DNA of 14,124 nucleotides from Thermoanaerobaculia bacterium. GTDB lineage: Bacteria; Acidobacteriota; Thermoanaerobaculia; UBA5066. The DNA lies in contig JAMQPJ010000022.1 in NCBI GenBank assembly GCA_023717585.1, positions 1 through 14,124 on the forward strand, written 5' to 3'. A program made the translations under genes and the position numbers. The number at the start of each line of letters is the position of its first letter. Position 1 is the stretch's first letter. Below, piece after piece: positions 1-7,205 of this stretch. The notes beneath the pieces were generated by a model. That model saw only the letters and a program-made list of their open reading frames with translations, was not told the DNA's origin and ran no database searches.

Positions 1-142
1 CCGCCGAGAGCGCCTCCCAGGCGCCTTGCGTCGACGGTCCGGAGTCGATGAGCGTGATCGGGTCGCGCAGGATCACATGGACGTTGACCGGCCCGACGGG
101 AAAGGGGGTCGGAAGAGGAAGAGTTTCTATGAATGCAGGAAT
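1..142 (-). CDS. Metallo-beta-lactamase-fold hydrolase, N-terminal fragment (cut by the window edge)
   Basis: Only the first ~47 residues are visible. They read PTPFPVGPVNVHVILRDP then ITLIDSGPSTQGAWEAL, the beta-strand opening of MBL-fold hydrolases in which 'vNvyLi..dp.tLiDtGp' precedes the HxHxDH metal motif, which lies beyond the edge. The gene is co-directional with and ~19 nt downstream of the acyl-CoA dehydrogenase, so it is probably the last visible gene of the beta-oxidation operon; a thioesterase-like or detoxifying hydrolase role is only a guess. The start is problematic: there is no ATG, GTG or TTG in frame near the family's usual start. The ATT at 142 lies behind a purine-rich GAAGAGG. 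The only in-frame ATG is at 232, which overlaps the upstream gene by 71 nt and adds a basic, shadow-like N-terminus. The family call is fairly firm; start and function are not. Confidence 0.6.
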   Translation of the reverse strand, partial: MPAFIETLPLPTPFPVGPVNVHVILRDPITLIDSGPSTQGAWEALSA

Positions 143-161
143 CTTCGGTGCCTCTTCTTCC

Positions 162-1946
162 CTACGCCCAGAGGTCGTACGGGTACCCGCCCGCCTCGTA
201 AACGCGGTCGCTGATCGACGTGCAGTCGGCATCGCGGTTCTTGTCGAGAGCCTTGAGGTTCCCGACCATGCGGTGCCGGGCCTGGTTGCAGAACCAGCGT
301 GCGATCTCGATCTCCCCGGCCGCCTTCTCCTCGCCCTTTTTCGCGATCGCCGCCGTCACGCGCGAGAGCGTCGCGATCTGGGCGTAGAGATCGATGAGGA
401 CGTCAGCGATGCGCTCCTGCTGGTATTCCTTGTCGACGACCTTCTTGCCGTGCTTGCGCAGAATCGTCTCGCAGGCGTTCGCCCAGATGCCGGCGTACCG
501 CCCGACCTGATCCGCCTCGGGCGCGAGCGACGGATGAACCCTCGTGAGCTTGTCGTGCGTGATGACGCCCTTGAGGCGCTTGTGGGCGTACTCCGTGAGG
601 ATGCCGCGCTGCGCGAGCGGGCTCTTGAGAGCGCCCTGAACTTCCTTCAGCGAGTCCCCCAGCTCCTTCATCCCCGACAGTGCGATGAGGAGGCGCAGGA
701 TTTCGTTCGTGCCCTCGAAGATCATGTTGATGCGGCTGTCGCGGAGAGCGCGCCCGTAAGGGAACTCGTTCATGAAACCGTTGCCGCCGGCTATCTGGAG
801 GCCGTCGTTGATGTTCTGCCAGAGGACTTCCGTGCCGAAGACCTTGCAGCACGCGCCTTCGAGGGAATAGTCGCCGACGTGCCGGTCCACGAGGCCGGCG
901 GTCAGGTAGACCATCGACTCGAGGACGTACGTGGTCGCCGTCATCCGCGTGATCTTGTGGCGGATCATCTCGAAGTCGGCGATGCGGGTCTTGAACTGCC
1001 TTCGCTGCGTCGCATGATCCACCGCGAGCTTGATCATCATCTTCGAGCCGCCGACCGAGCCGGCGCCGAGCGACGTGCGTCCCGTGTTCAGCGTTTCGAG
1101 CGCGACCTTGAAGCCGTGACCCTTCTCCCCGATGAGGTTCGCGGCAGGAACGCGGCAGTTCTCGAGGATGATCTGGCAGGTCGAGGAGGCGCAGAGGCCG
1201 AGCTTCTTCTCCTCGGGCCCGCGCGAGAGGCCGGGCAGCGTGCCGTCCTCGTTCGCGACGACCGCGAAGCAGGCGATTTCCTTGTGGCCGTCCTTCTCGG
1301 CGGGGGTCCCGGGGATCCTGGCGAACACCGAGAAGAACCGGGCGAAGCCGCCGTTCGAGATCCACTGCTTCGTGCCGTTCAGGACGTACTCGTCCGTCGC
1401 GGGGTCGTGGACGGCGGTCGTCTTCAGGGAGCCCGCATCCGAGCCGGCTTCCGGTTCGGTGAGGCAGAACGCCGCGACGAGCTTGCCCGCCGCGAGGTCG
1501 GGCAGCCATTTTTTCTTCTGCTCCTCGCTGCCGAACAGGACGAGGGGCTTGCAGCCGATGGACAGGTGCGCGCCGATCACGATCGAGGCCGACGCATCGA
1601 GCTGCGCGACGGTCTCGGTCATCCGGCAATATGCGGCCGAGCTGAAGCCGCTCCCGCCGTACTCCTCGGGAATCGTCATCCCCATCACGCCCAGCTCGCC
1701 CATCGCCTTGACGGCCTCTCGAGGGAACCAGTGCTCCTTGTCCATCTTGTCGGAGTCGAGGTGCGCCGCGTCGAATTCCGTGTACGCGCCTGCGAAAGCC
1801 TCCACGGTCTCCTTCACGGCCCCGGGGATATCAGGGAACGGAAAGACGAGGTCCTCGGCGATGTGGCCCTGAAACAGGGCCTTGAGGAACGACTCGACTT
1901 CGACGGTTTCGGACTTGGCGATCGTCTCTTCATTGACGGTGGACAT
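162..1946 (-). CDS. Acyl-CoA dehydrogenase, long (VLCAD/ACAD9-like) type
   Basis: This is a 594-residue FAD enzyme that forms the trans-2 double bond in acyl-CoA, the first oxidative step of beta-oxidation. CLTEPEAGSDAGSLKT (residues 161-176) is the FAD/substrate motif. The GRALRDSRINMIFEGTNEILRL segment (398-419) carries the likely catalytic Glu411, placed as in VLCAD rather than in MCAD. The ~165 residues after it form the extra C-terminal domain of the VLCAD class; ordinary short- and medium-chain enzymes are ~380 residues. The start MSTVNEET at 1946 is preferred over an ATG at 1961 that would overlap fadJ, because GGGGAG lies 5 nt upstream. It begins 11 nt after the fadJ stop, so it is the same transcript. 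Long-chain preference is inferred from size and context. Electrons would pass to ETF, whose genes are not in the window. Confidence 0.93.
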   Translation of the reverse strand: MSTVNEETIAKSETVEVESFLKALFQGHIAEDLVFPFPDIPGAVKETVEAFAGAYTEFDAAHLDSDKMDKEHWFPREAVKAMGELGVMGMTIPEEYGGSGFSSAAYCRMTETVAQLDASASIVIGAHLSIGCKPLVLFGSEEQKKKWLPDLAAGKLVAAFCLTEPEAGSDAGSLKTTAVHDPATDEYVLNGTKQWISNGGFARFFSVFARIPGTPAEKDGHKEIACFAVVANEDGTLPGLSRGPEEKKLGLCASSTCQIILENCRVPAANLIGEKGHGFKVALETLNTGRTSLGAGSVGGSKMMIKLAVDHATQRRQFKTRIADFEMIRHKITRMTATTYVLESMVYLTAGLVDRHVGDYSLEGACCKVFGTEVLWQNINDGLQIAGGNGFMNEFPYGRALRDSRINMIFEGTNEILRLLIALSGMKELGDSLKEVQGALKSPLAQRGILTEYAHKRLKGVITHDKLTRVHPSLAPEADQVGRYAGIWANACETILRKHGKKVVDKEYQQERIADVLIDLYAQIATLSRVTAAIAKKGEEKAAGEIEIARWFCNQARHRMVGNLKALDKNRDADCTSISDRVYEAGGYPYDLWA

Positions 1947-1957
1947 TTCGGCTCCCC

Positions 1958-4177
1958 TCATTCGAAGAATCTCTTCCCCGCCCGCGCCATCTCGACGAGC
2001 AGTGGCGCCGGGTTGAAGCGACCCCCTTTACCCTTGCTGAGCTTCTCGAGCCCCTCGACGACCGTCTTCGCGCCAAGCGCGTCGGCGTACGCGCAAAGGC
2101 CCCCGCGGAACGGCGGGAAGCCGGTGCCGAAGATCATCGCGAGGTCGAGCTTCGCCGGGCTCGCGACGATTCCGTCCGCGAGGCAGAACGCCGCCTCGTT
2201 GATCATCGGAAGCAGGAGGCGCTCCTGAATCTCGGAAGAAGAAAGACTCGGATTCTTAGAAGGGGAAGTGAGACCGAGCGCCACGTAGACAGCTCCGTCC
2301 GGGCCTCCGCGTCTTTCCTTTTCGTAGAAATAAAATCCCTTTTTCGCTTTCCTTCCGATCCGTCCGAGGGTCACGAGCTTTTCGAGAGTCGGATCCGCGG
2401 GCAGGCGCTCCGGGAAGGCGGCCGCCATCGTCCCGCCGGCTTTCGCCGCGACGTCGATGCCGACGTCGTCGAGGAGCTCGATGGGCCCGACCGGCATTCC
2501 GAACGTCCGCATGGCTTTGTCGATGGACTCCATCGCGTTGCCTTCGATGAGGAGACGCACGGATTCGCCGATGTACGGGCCGAGGATGCGGTTCACGAGG
2601 AAGCCGGGCGAGTCCTTCACGACGACCGGCGTCTTCCCCATCTTCTTCGCGAGATCGAAGACCGTCGCCGTCACCTCGGGATCCGTCTTTTGCCCGTATA
2701 TGACCTCGACGAGAGGCATCTTGTCGACGGGGTTGAAGAAGTGCATGCCCACGACGCGCTCGGGGTGCGCCGCCTTCGAGGCGATTTCCGTGATCGGGAG
2801 TGTCGACGTGTTCGACGCGAAGATCGCGGTCTCGGAGACGACGTGTTCCCAATCGGCGAGAACGGCCTGCTTGACGGACATCTTCTCGAGCACGGCCTCG
2901 ATCGTGATGTCGCACCCCTCGAAGCCCGCGTACTCCAGCGAGCCGCCCAGGAGGGACATCTTCGCCGCGAACTCGGCGCGGGTCATCCGGCGCTTCTTGA
3001 GCCTCTCCTTCCAGATGCGGGCCGCCTGCGCGAATCCCAGCGCCAGCGCCTCGGGCTTGATGTCCTTCATGCGCGTCGGGAAGCCCTTGTCGGCCGCGAG
3101 CTGCGCGATGCCGCCGCCCATGACGCCCGCGCCGAGGACGCCGATCCGACCGATCTTCCGGGGCTTGACCCGGGCGCCGGCCCCGCCGAGAGCCTCGACG
3201 CCGGTCTCTTTCTTGACCTCTTCCATCCGGAAGAAGAGGCCCACGAGGCTCCGCATCACGGGCGTGCCGATGAGCGATCCGATCCCTTCGACCTCCAGCT
3301 CGAGCGCCTCGGCGAACGGCCGGGAGAAGCCCTTTTCGACGACGGACAGGGCCGCGAGCGGCGCCGGGTAGTGCCCCTTCGTCTCCTTCAGGACCGACTC
3401 GCGCGCCTTCCCGAAGACGATTCTCCGGCCCGGGCCTTCCAGAAGCCTCTCGGCGAGCTTCGGCTCGCGAACGCGCGAAGGGCCTCCGCCCGGCCCCGCG
3501 TTCGAGCGCTTTTTCGAACCGAACTTCGCGCGGGCGAAATTCTTCGCCCATTCCTCGAGGATCGCCTGGGGAACGACCTCGTCCACGAGCCCGATTTTCT
3601 TCGCGCGCTTTCCGTCGAGTACCTTGCCCGCGAGAATGACGTCGAGGGCGTTCGCGAGGCCGACCATCCGGGGGAGCCGCGTCGTGCCGCCCCAGGCCGG
3701 AAGGATGCCGAGCTTGATCTCGGGGAGCCCGATCTGCGCCTTCTTCGAGTCCGAGATGAGGCGCCAGTCCATCGAGAGCGTGGTCTCGCAGCCGCCGCCC
3801 ACGCAGGCCCCGTCGATCGCGGCGACCGTGGGGAACGGGAGGTTCGCGAGCTTGTTGAAGGTCCGATGCCCGCCCCGGATCATCTCGGGGTCCGCGTTCC
3901 GGTCGGCCTTCGCGATCTCGTTCACGTCCGCCCCGGCGATGAAGATGCCTGGTTTCGCGGAGAGAAAGAGCAGCGCCTTCACGTCGGAACGCGATGCGAG
4001 GGCGTCGACGACACGTTCGAACTCTCTCATCACGGGCGTCGAGAACTTGTTCACCTTTTCGCCCGGCGTGTCGAAGACGAGGACGGCGAGTCCGTCCCCC
4101 TCGACCGTCAGCCGGAAGGGAGAAGCCGCGTCCGCGGGCGCCGTGAGAGGAACCGCTTCGTCGACGAGGGTGGACAT
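1958..4177 (-). CDS. fadJ: FadJ/FadB-type bifunctional enoyl-CoA hydratase / 3-hydroxyacyl-CoA dehydrogenase
   Basis: This 739-residue fusion (E. coli FadJ is 714, FadB 729) carries out hydration and NAD-dependent oxidation in beta-oxidation. The crotonase domain spans about 20-300, with FIAGADVNEI (79-88) as the oxyanion region and both catalytic glutamates in GGGCE (Glu131) and LPE (Glu153). The dehydrogenase domain begins at GVLGAGVMGGG (346-356, Rossmann GxGxxG), with SNTSTLPIT (455-463), and HFFNPV holds catalytic His479. The C-terminal helical domain includes IFGTGFPPFRGG. The ATG at 4177 shares its A with the thiolase TGA (TGATG) and has GGAGG 7 nt upstream. An in-frame extension up to 4303 would run through the thiolase 3' end and is unlikely. 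Residues 637-648 are a Ser/Lys-rich linker encoded by unusually AT-rich codons that contain a repeat found again near 13450. With the thiolase it should form the trifunctional complex. fadJ versus fadB is not decided by sequence alone. Confidence 0.95.
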   Translation of the reverse strand: MSTLVDEAVPLTAPADAASPFRLTVEGDGLAVLVFDTPGEKVNKFSTPVMREFERVVDALASRSDVKALLFLSAKPGIFIAGADVNEIAKADRNADPEMIRGGHRTFNKLANLPFPTVAAIDGACVGGGCETTLSMDWRLISDSKKAQIGLPEIKLGILPAWGGTTRLPRMVGLANALDVILAGKVLDGKRAKKIGLVDEVVPQAILEEWAKNFARAKFGSKKRSNAGPGGGPSRVREPKLAERLLEGPGRRIVFGKARESVLKETKGHYPAPLAALSVVEKGFSRPFAEALELEVEGIGSLIGTPVMRSLVGLFFRMEEVKKETGVEALGGAGARVKPRKIGRIGVLGAGVMGGGIAQLAADKGFPTRMKDIKPEALALGFAQAARIWKERLKKRRMTRAEFAAKMSLLGGSLEYAGFEGCDITIEAVLEKMSVKQAVLADWEHVVSETAIFASNTSTLPITEIASKAAHPERVVGMHFFNPVDKMPLVEVIYGQKTDPEVTATVFDLAKKMGKTPVVVKDSPGFLVNRILGPYIGESVRLLIEGNAMESIDKAMRTFGMPVGPIELLDDVGIDVAAKAGGTMAAAFPERLPADPTLEKLVTLGRIGRKAKKGFYFYEKERRGGPDGAVYVALGLTSPSKNPSLSSSEIQERLLLPMINEAAFCLADGIVASPAKLDLAMIFGTGFPPFRGGLCAYADALGAKTVVEGLEKLSKGKGGRFNPAPLLVEMARAGKRFFE
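2248..2272. repeat. Copy 1 of a 25-bp interspersed repeat, inside fadJ
   Basis: The plus strand begins TCGGATTCTTAGAAGGG, followed by three variable bases and GTGAG. The same 25 bp recur at 13444-13468 with 22 of 25 identical, the three differences being together in the middle. Here it encodes part of the Ser/Lys-rich linker at residues ~637-645 of the fadJ product. Confidence 0.6.
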
Positions 4178-5433
4178 CACACGGCCTCCAGGAGAATCGA
4201 ACCGCCCTGCCCGCCCCCGACGCAGAGCGTCGCGAGGCCATGCGCCACGCTGCGGCGGCGCATCTCGAGAAGGAGCGTCAGGATGAGGCGCGTGCCCGAG
4301 CATCCGACCGGATGCCCGAGGGCGATCGCGCCGCCATTCACGTTGAGGATGTCGTCCGCGATGCCTCCGAGCTCGGGAGACCTCGCGAATGCGTCGAGGT
4401 TCGCGAGGACCTGGGCCGCGAACGCCTCGTTGATCTCGACGAGGCCCACGTCCTTCATCGAGAGGCCGGCCCTTTTCAGGGCGATCGGCGTCGAGCGCGA
4501 CGGCCCGAGGCCCATGCGCTCGGGCTCGAGGCCGGCGAAGCCCCAGCCCGAAATCCGTCCGAGAGGCTTCAGCCCGTGTTTCTGGACGTAGTCCTCGGAC
4601 GCCACCACGACGGCCGCGCCACCGTCCGTGATCTGGGAGGAGTTGCCCGCCGTGACGGTGCCGAACTTACGGTCGAAGAACGGCCGGAGCTTCGTGAGGG
4701 CTTCCATGGTCTGGTTCTCGCGCACCCCGTTGTCGAACGTGAGGACGCGGTCGTAGTCGGGCGGGACCGGCACGGGGACGATCTCCTCGGCCAGCTTCGC
4801 GCGGGCCGCGAACGCCCGATGGTGCGAGCGCAGCGCGAAGGCGTCCTGCGCCTCGCGCCCGATGTGGCCCTCTTTCGCGAGGATCTCCGCGGTGTCCCCC
4901 ATGCCGAGGTCGCACACGGGGTCGGTGAGGCCCTCCTTGAGTCCGATGACCGGATTGAAGAGGTCCTTCCACGGCATCTTCGAGAACGCCGACACCCTCT
5001 GACCCGCGGTCTTCGACATGCCGGCCTTCGCGAAGACCTGCTTGACGCCGTCGCGGTAGAGGAACGGGATCTGCGTCATGTTCTCGACGCCGCCCGCGAG
5101 GACGACGTCGGCTTCACCCGTCGCGATGAGGCGCGCGGCCTCCACGACCGACTCGATGCCCGAGGCGCAGTTGCGCGACACGGAGTGCGCGGGCTTCTCT
5201 TTCGGGACGCCGGCGCGGAGCGCGATGATCCGCGCGATGTTCGAGGCGTCGACCGGCGTCGCAATATTGCCGAAGATGACCTGGTCGATCGCAGCGGGCT
5301 CGACACCCGCGCGAGCCATGGCCTCGACGGCGGCGGTGCGGCCGAGGTCGACGGCGGAGACTCCGGTGAAGTCGGTGCCGGCCCGCGCGAACGGAGTCCG
5401 TGCGCCATGAACGACGAATGCGGATTTGCTCAC
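4177..5433 (-). CDS. fadI: Acetyl-CoA C-acyltransferase (3-ketoacyl-CoA thiolase, FadI-like)
   Basis: This 418-residue thiolase cleaves 3-ketoacyl-CoA with CoA to acetyl-CoA and a shortened acyl-CoA. The nucleophile is Cys89 in SRNCASG; GGVENMT is at 114-120, NEAFAA at 335-340, His374 in ALGHPVGCSG, and the acid/base Cys404 in CVGGGQG, so the full catalytic set is present. I place the start at GTG 5433 (VSKSAFVVHGARTP), with AGGAG about 8 nt upstream. That GTG overlaps the regulator's stop codon as GTGA (4 nt), so translation is probably coupled. Longer in-frame readings up to 6162 are the shadow of tetR. It is followed directly by fadJ (TGATG). The pairing of a thiolase with a FadJ-type protein suggests an alpha/beta trifunctional complex; the symbol fadI is by analogy. 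Confidence 0.93.
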   Translation of the reverse strand: MSKSAFVVHGARTPFARAGTDFTGVSAVDLGRTAAVEAMARAGVEPAAIDQVIFGNIATPVDASNIARIIALRAGVPKEKPAHSVSRNCASGIESVVEAARLIATGEADVVLAGGVENMTQIPFLYRDGVKQVFAKAGMSKTAGQRVSAFSKMPWKDLFNPVIGLKEGLTDPVCDLGMGDTAEILAKEGHIGREAQDAFALRSHHRAFAARAKLAEEIVPVPVPPDYDRVLTFDNGVRENQTMEALTKLRPFFDRKFGTVTAGNSSQITDGGAAVVVASEDYVQKHGLKPLGRISGWGFAGLEPERMGLGPSRSTPIALKRAGLSMKDVGLVEINEAFAAQVLANLDAFARSPELGGIADDILNVNGGAIALGHPVGCSGTRLILTLLLEMRRRSVAHGLATLCVGGGQGGSILLEAV

Positions 5434-6125
5434 CTTGGGTTTCTCCTGCGCCTCGCGGCGACGTGTTTCTCTTCTCCTGCGGCGAAACCCCTGAGCAAAG
5501 TTCCTACGAGCTGCTTTGCGTCGGCAGCCGGCTTCTTCTCCCCAGACATCAGCCACTCCGAGAGGATCTCGTCGGACGCCCCGAAAAGGACGCGGACCGC
5601 GAGGCGCGGGTCCAGGTCGCGGCGGAACTCGCCGCTCGCGATCCCGTCGCGCAGGACTCCGCCGAGGAGCCGGAAATACTCCACGAGCTTGCTGCGCGAG
5701 AAGCGCTCGACGAGGCGCGCGCTCCGGCGGAGCTCGATCTGGAAGACGGACGCGAGGTCGCGGTCGGAACCGATGAACTCGAGGTGGAGGTCCACGAGCC
5801 CCGTCAGCCGCTCGCCCGCCGACCCCTTCGAGCGGGCGATGGCGCGCCCCTTCGCGAGGACGTCGTCCATCGACTCGTCGAAAACGACGCCGAGAAGGTC
5901 TTCCTTGCTGCGGAAATAGAGATAGACCGTGCCCTCGGCCACCTTCGCAGCGGCCGCGATCTCGGCGATGCGGGCTTCGTGGAACCCCCGCCGGCCGAAC
6001 GTCCGGACGGCCGCCTCGAGGATGCGCCGGCGCTTCTCGGGGTCGGCGCCCGCGGGAGCGCGCTCCTCGCCGGCGGCCGCGAGGGCCGCCTCGGGAAGCG
6101 CGTCGCGGCCCGCTGAATGAGCCAT
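5430..6125 (-). CDS. TetR/AcrR-family transcriptional regulator, probable FadR-like repressor of beta-oxidation
   Basis: The protein is 231 residues. An N-terminal helix-turn-helix (about residues 30-75) has the classic TetR pattern KRRRILEAAVRTFGRRGFHEARIAEIAAAAKVAEGTVYLYFRSKEDLL, followed by an alpha-helical ligand domain. It heads the beta-oxidation operon and overlaps the thiolase by 4 nt, so it is co-transcribed with its likely targets. An 18-bp palindrome over its own start codon closely matches the Bacillus FadR box, so long-chain acyl-CoA is the expected ligand (inference). ATG 6125 is chosen; GTG 6128 directly before it is equally possible. There is no clear Shine-Dalgarno sequence, and the promoter -10 ends only 5-8 nt upstream, so the mRNA is probably leaderless or nearly so. 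Some TetR fatty-acid regulators activate rather than repress; repression is suggested by the operator lying on the start site. Confidence 0.9.
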   Translation of the reverse strand: MAHSAGRDALPEAALAAAGEERAPAGADPEKRRRILEAAVRTFGRRGFHEARIAEIAAAAKVAEGTVYLYFRSKEDLLGVVFDESMDDVLAKGRAIARSKGSAGERLTGLVDLHLEFIGSDRDLASVFQIELRRSARLVERFSRSKLVEYFRLLGGVLRDGIASGEFRRDLDPRLAVRVLFGASDEILSEWLMSGEKKPAADAKQLVGTLLRGFAAGEEKHVAARRRRNPR

Positions 6126-6131
6126 CACTCA
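6114..6131. promoter_or_regulatory. Putative FadR-type operator palindrome
   Basis: TGAATGAGCCATCACTCA is an inverted repeat of form TGAnTGA-nnnn-TCAnTCA. As I recall it, the Bacillus subtilis FadR (TetR-family) consensus is TGAATGAMTANTCATTCA; 13 of the 14 arm positions match. The site covers the tetR start codon and the predicted transcription start, so binding would block the operon promoter. No second copy was found in the window. Confidence 0.6.
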
Positions 6132-6133
6132 GT

Positions 6134-6162
6134 AGCGTATTTCGAAGGGAGTCCGGTGTCAA
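6134..6162 (-). promoter_or_regulatory. Sigma-70-like promoter of the tetR/beta-oxidation operon
   Basis: On the minus strand a perfect -35 TTGACA (6162-6157) is followed by a 17-bp spacer and TACGCT (6139-6134) as the -10. The start of transcription should fall near 6126-6128, at or within 3 nt of the tetR start codon. The -10 is a modest match (T, A and final T kept). The promoter lies in the 90-bp gap after the carbamate kinase gene. Confidence 0.6.
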
Positions 6163-6215
6163 GCAGGGCGATCGGCTCGATGGCGGAGGCCTTCGTCACT
6201 CCAACGGAAGGGCCC

Positions 6216-7172
6216 TCAGTCCTGAAAGAGCGCCTCCTGCGACGGACCCCACTCGAGCGTGGCGACGTCGTTCGAGATGAGCGTGCCCGCCTCGCCGCGG
6301 AGCATGTCCGGGATGTCCTCGAGCGCGCCGATCGCCGCCGGCTTTCCGGTTCGCTCCGCGAAGTCACGTGCCGCTCCGACCTTCGGACCCATCGAGCCCG
6401 CCGTGAACTCGAAGCGGGAAAGCGAGGCGGGCGACGCGCGGCGTATGGCGCGGGCGTCCTTCGTCCCCCATCCCGCGACCACGGCCGACACGTCGGTGGC
6501 CATGATGAAGGTATCGGCCTCGATCTGCTGGGCGAGCAGAGACGCGACGCGGTCCTTGTCGATCACGGCTTCGACGCCGCGGAGCTTGCCGTCGTCGCCG
6601 TACACGGTGGGAATCCCGCCCCCGCCCCCGCAGATCACGATCGTCCCCTTCTCGAGGAGCCAGCGCACGGGACGGATCTCGAAGATGCGCTTCGGCAGAG
6701 GCGAGGCCACGACGCGCCGCCACGCCGGCCCGTCGCGCGCCACGGTCCAGCCCCGCTCTTTCGCGAGGCGATGCGCCTCTTCTTCGCCGTAGACCGGGCC
6801 GATCGGCTTGTCGGGCTTCGAGAAGGCCGGGTCGGCCGGATCCACCTCGACCATCGTCAGGAGGGTCGCGAACGGGACCTCGAACGGCAGGAGGTTCCCG
6901 AGCTCCTGCTCGATCAGGTAGCCGATCATTCCCTCGGTCTGGGCGCCGAGGACGTCGAGCGGGAAGTGCGCGGCATCGAGCCCGCTCTCGGCCTGAAGGG
7001 CGAGGAGCCCCACTTGCGGGCCGTTCCCGTGCGAGATGACGAGCTCGTGCCCGCTCGCGACGGGCGCGAGCGCCACCGCTGCCCGCCGCACGTTCGCGCG
7101 CTGGTGCTCGGCCGTCATCGGTTCGCCGCGGCGAAGCAGGGCGTTTCCCCCGAGGGCGACGACGACGCGCAT
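6216..7172 (-). CDS. arcC: Carbamate kinase
   Basis: This 318-residue amino-acid-kinase-fold enzyme interconverts ATP + carbamate and ADP + carbamoyl phosphate; the length is normal. Visible motifs are ALGGNAL (6-12), SHGNGPQVG (47-55), LGAQTEGMIGYLI (about 75-87), PIGPVYGEEEA, the glycine-rich VICGGGGGIPTV, AVIDKDRVASLLA, and GSMGPKV near the C-terminus, all typical of carbamate kinases rather than glutamate or aspartate kinases. Start ATG 7172 lies 33 nt after the acyl-CoA synthetase stop with only a weak GGGA upstream, so it is probably read from that gene's transcript. No arginine deiminase, ornithine carbamoyltransferase or allantoin/oxamate gene is present, so the source and fate of carbamoyl phosphate are unknown. 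The placement between two fatty-acid genes is odd. Confidence 0.93.
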   Translation of the reverse strand: MRVVVALGGNALLRRGEPMTAEHQRANVRRAAVALAPVASGHELVISHGNGPQVGLLALQAESGLDAAHFPLDVLGAQTEGMIGYLIEQELGNLLPFEVPFATLLTMVEVDPADPAFSKPDKPIGPVYGEEEAHRLAKERGWTVARDGPAWRRVVASPLPKRIFEIRPVRWLLEKGTIVICGGGGGIPTVYGDDGKLRGVEAVIDKDRVASLLAQQIEADTFIMATDVSAVVAGWGTKDARAIRRASPASLSRFEFTAGSMGPKVGAARDFAERTGKPAAIGALEDIPDMLRGEAGTLISNDVATLEWGPSQEALFQD

Positions 7173-7205
7173 GCGTTTCCCGCTTTCGGGCCCGGGCGCC
7201 TCGGG

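Noticed and set aside
48..2228. 726-codon open frame on the plus strand opposite the acyl-CoA dehydrogenase
   Set aside because: It is rich in Arg, Ala, Asp and Val with no domain, and is the usual antisense shadow of a GC-rich gene whose real frame has clear catalytic motifs.
4178..4303. 42-residue N-terminal extension of FadJ
   Set aside because: It would run through the end of the thiolase gene; the ATG at 4177 has GGAGG and the normal crotonase start.
2690..5919. Long plus-strand open frames (633 and 559 codons) opposite fadJ and the thiolase
   Set aside because: They are complementary to conserved active-site coding sequence; no ribosome site or domain.
5434..6162. Extension of the thiolase frame through the tetR region
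   Set aside because: It is out of frame with the clear TetR helix-turn-helix coding sequence; the GTG at 5433 gives the usual thiolase N-terminus.
6188..6214. Possible terminator after the carbamate kinase gene (GGCCTTC / GAAGGGCC)
   Set aside because: The stem has a bulge and a 12-nt loop, and there is no T-tract on the minus strand after it.
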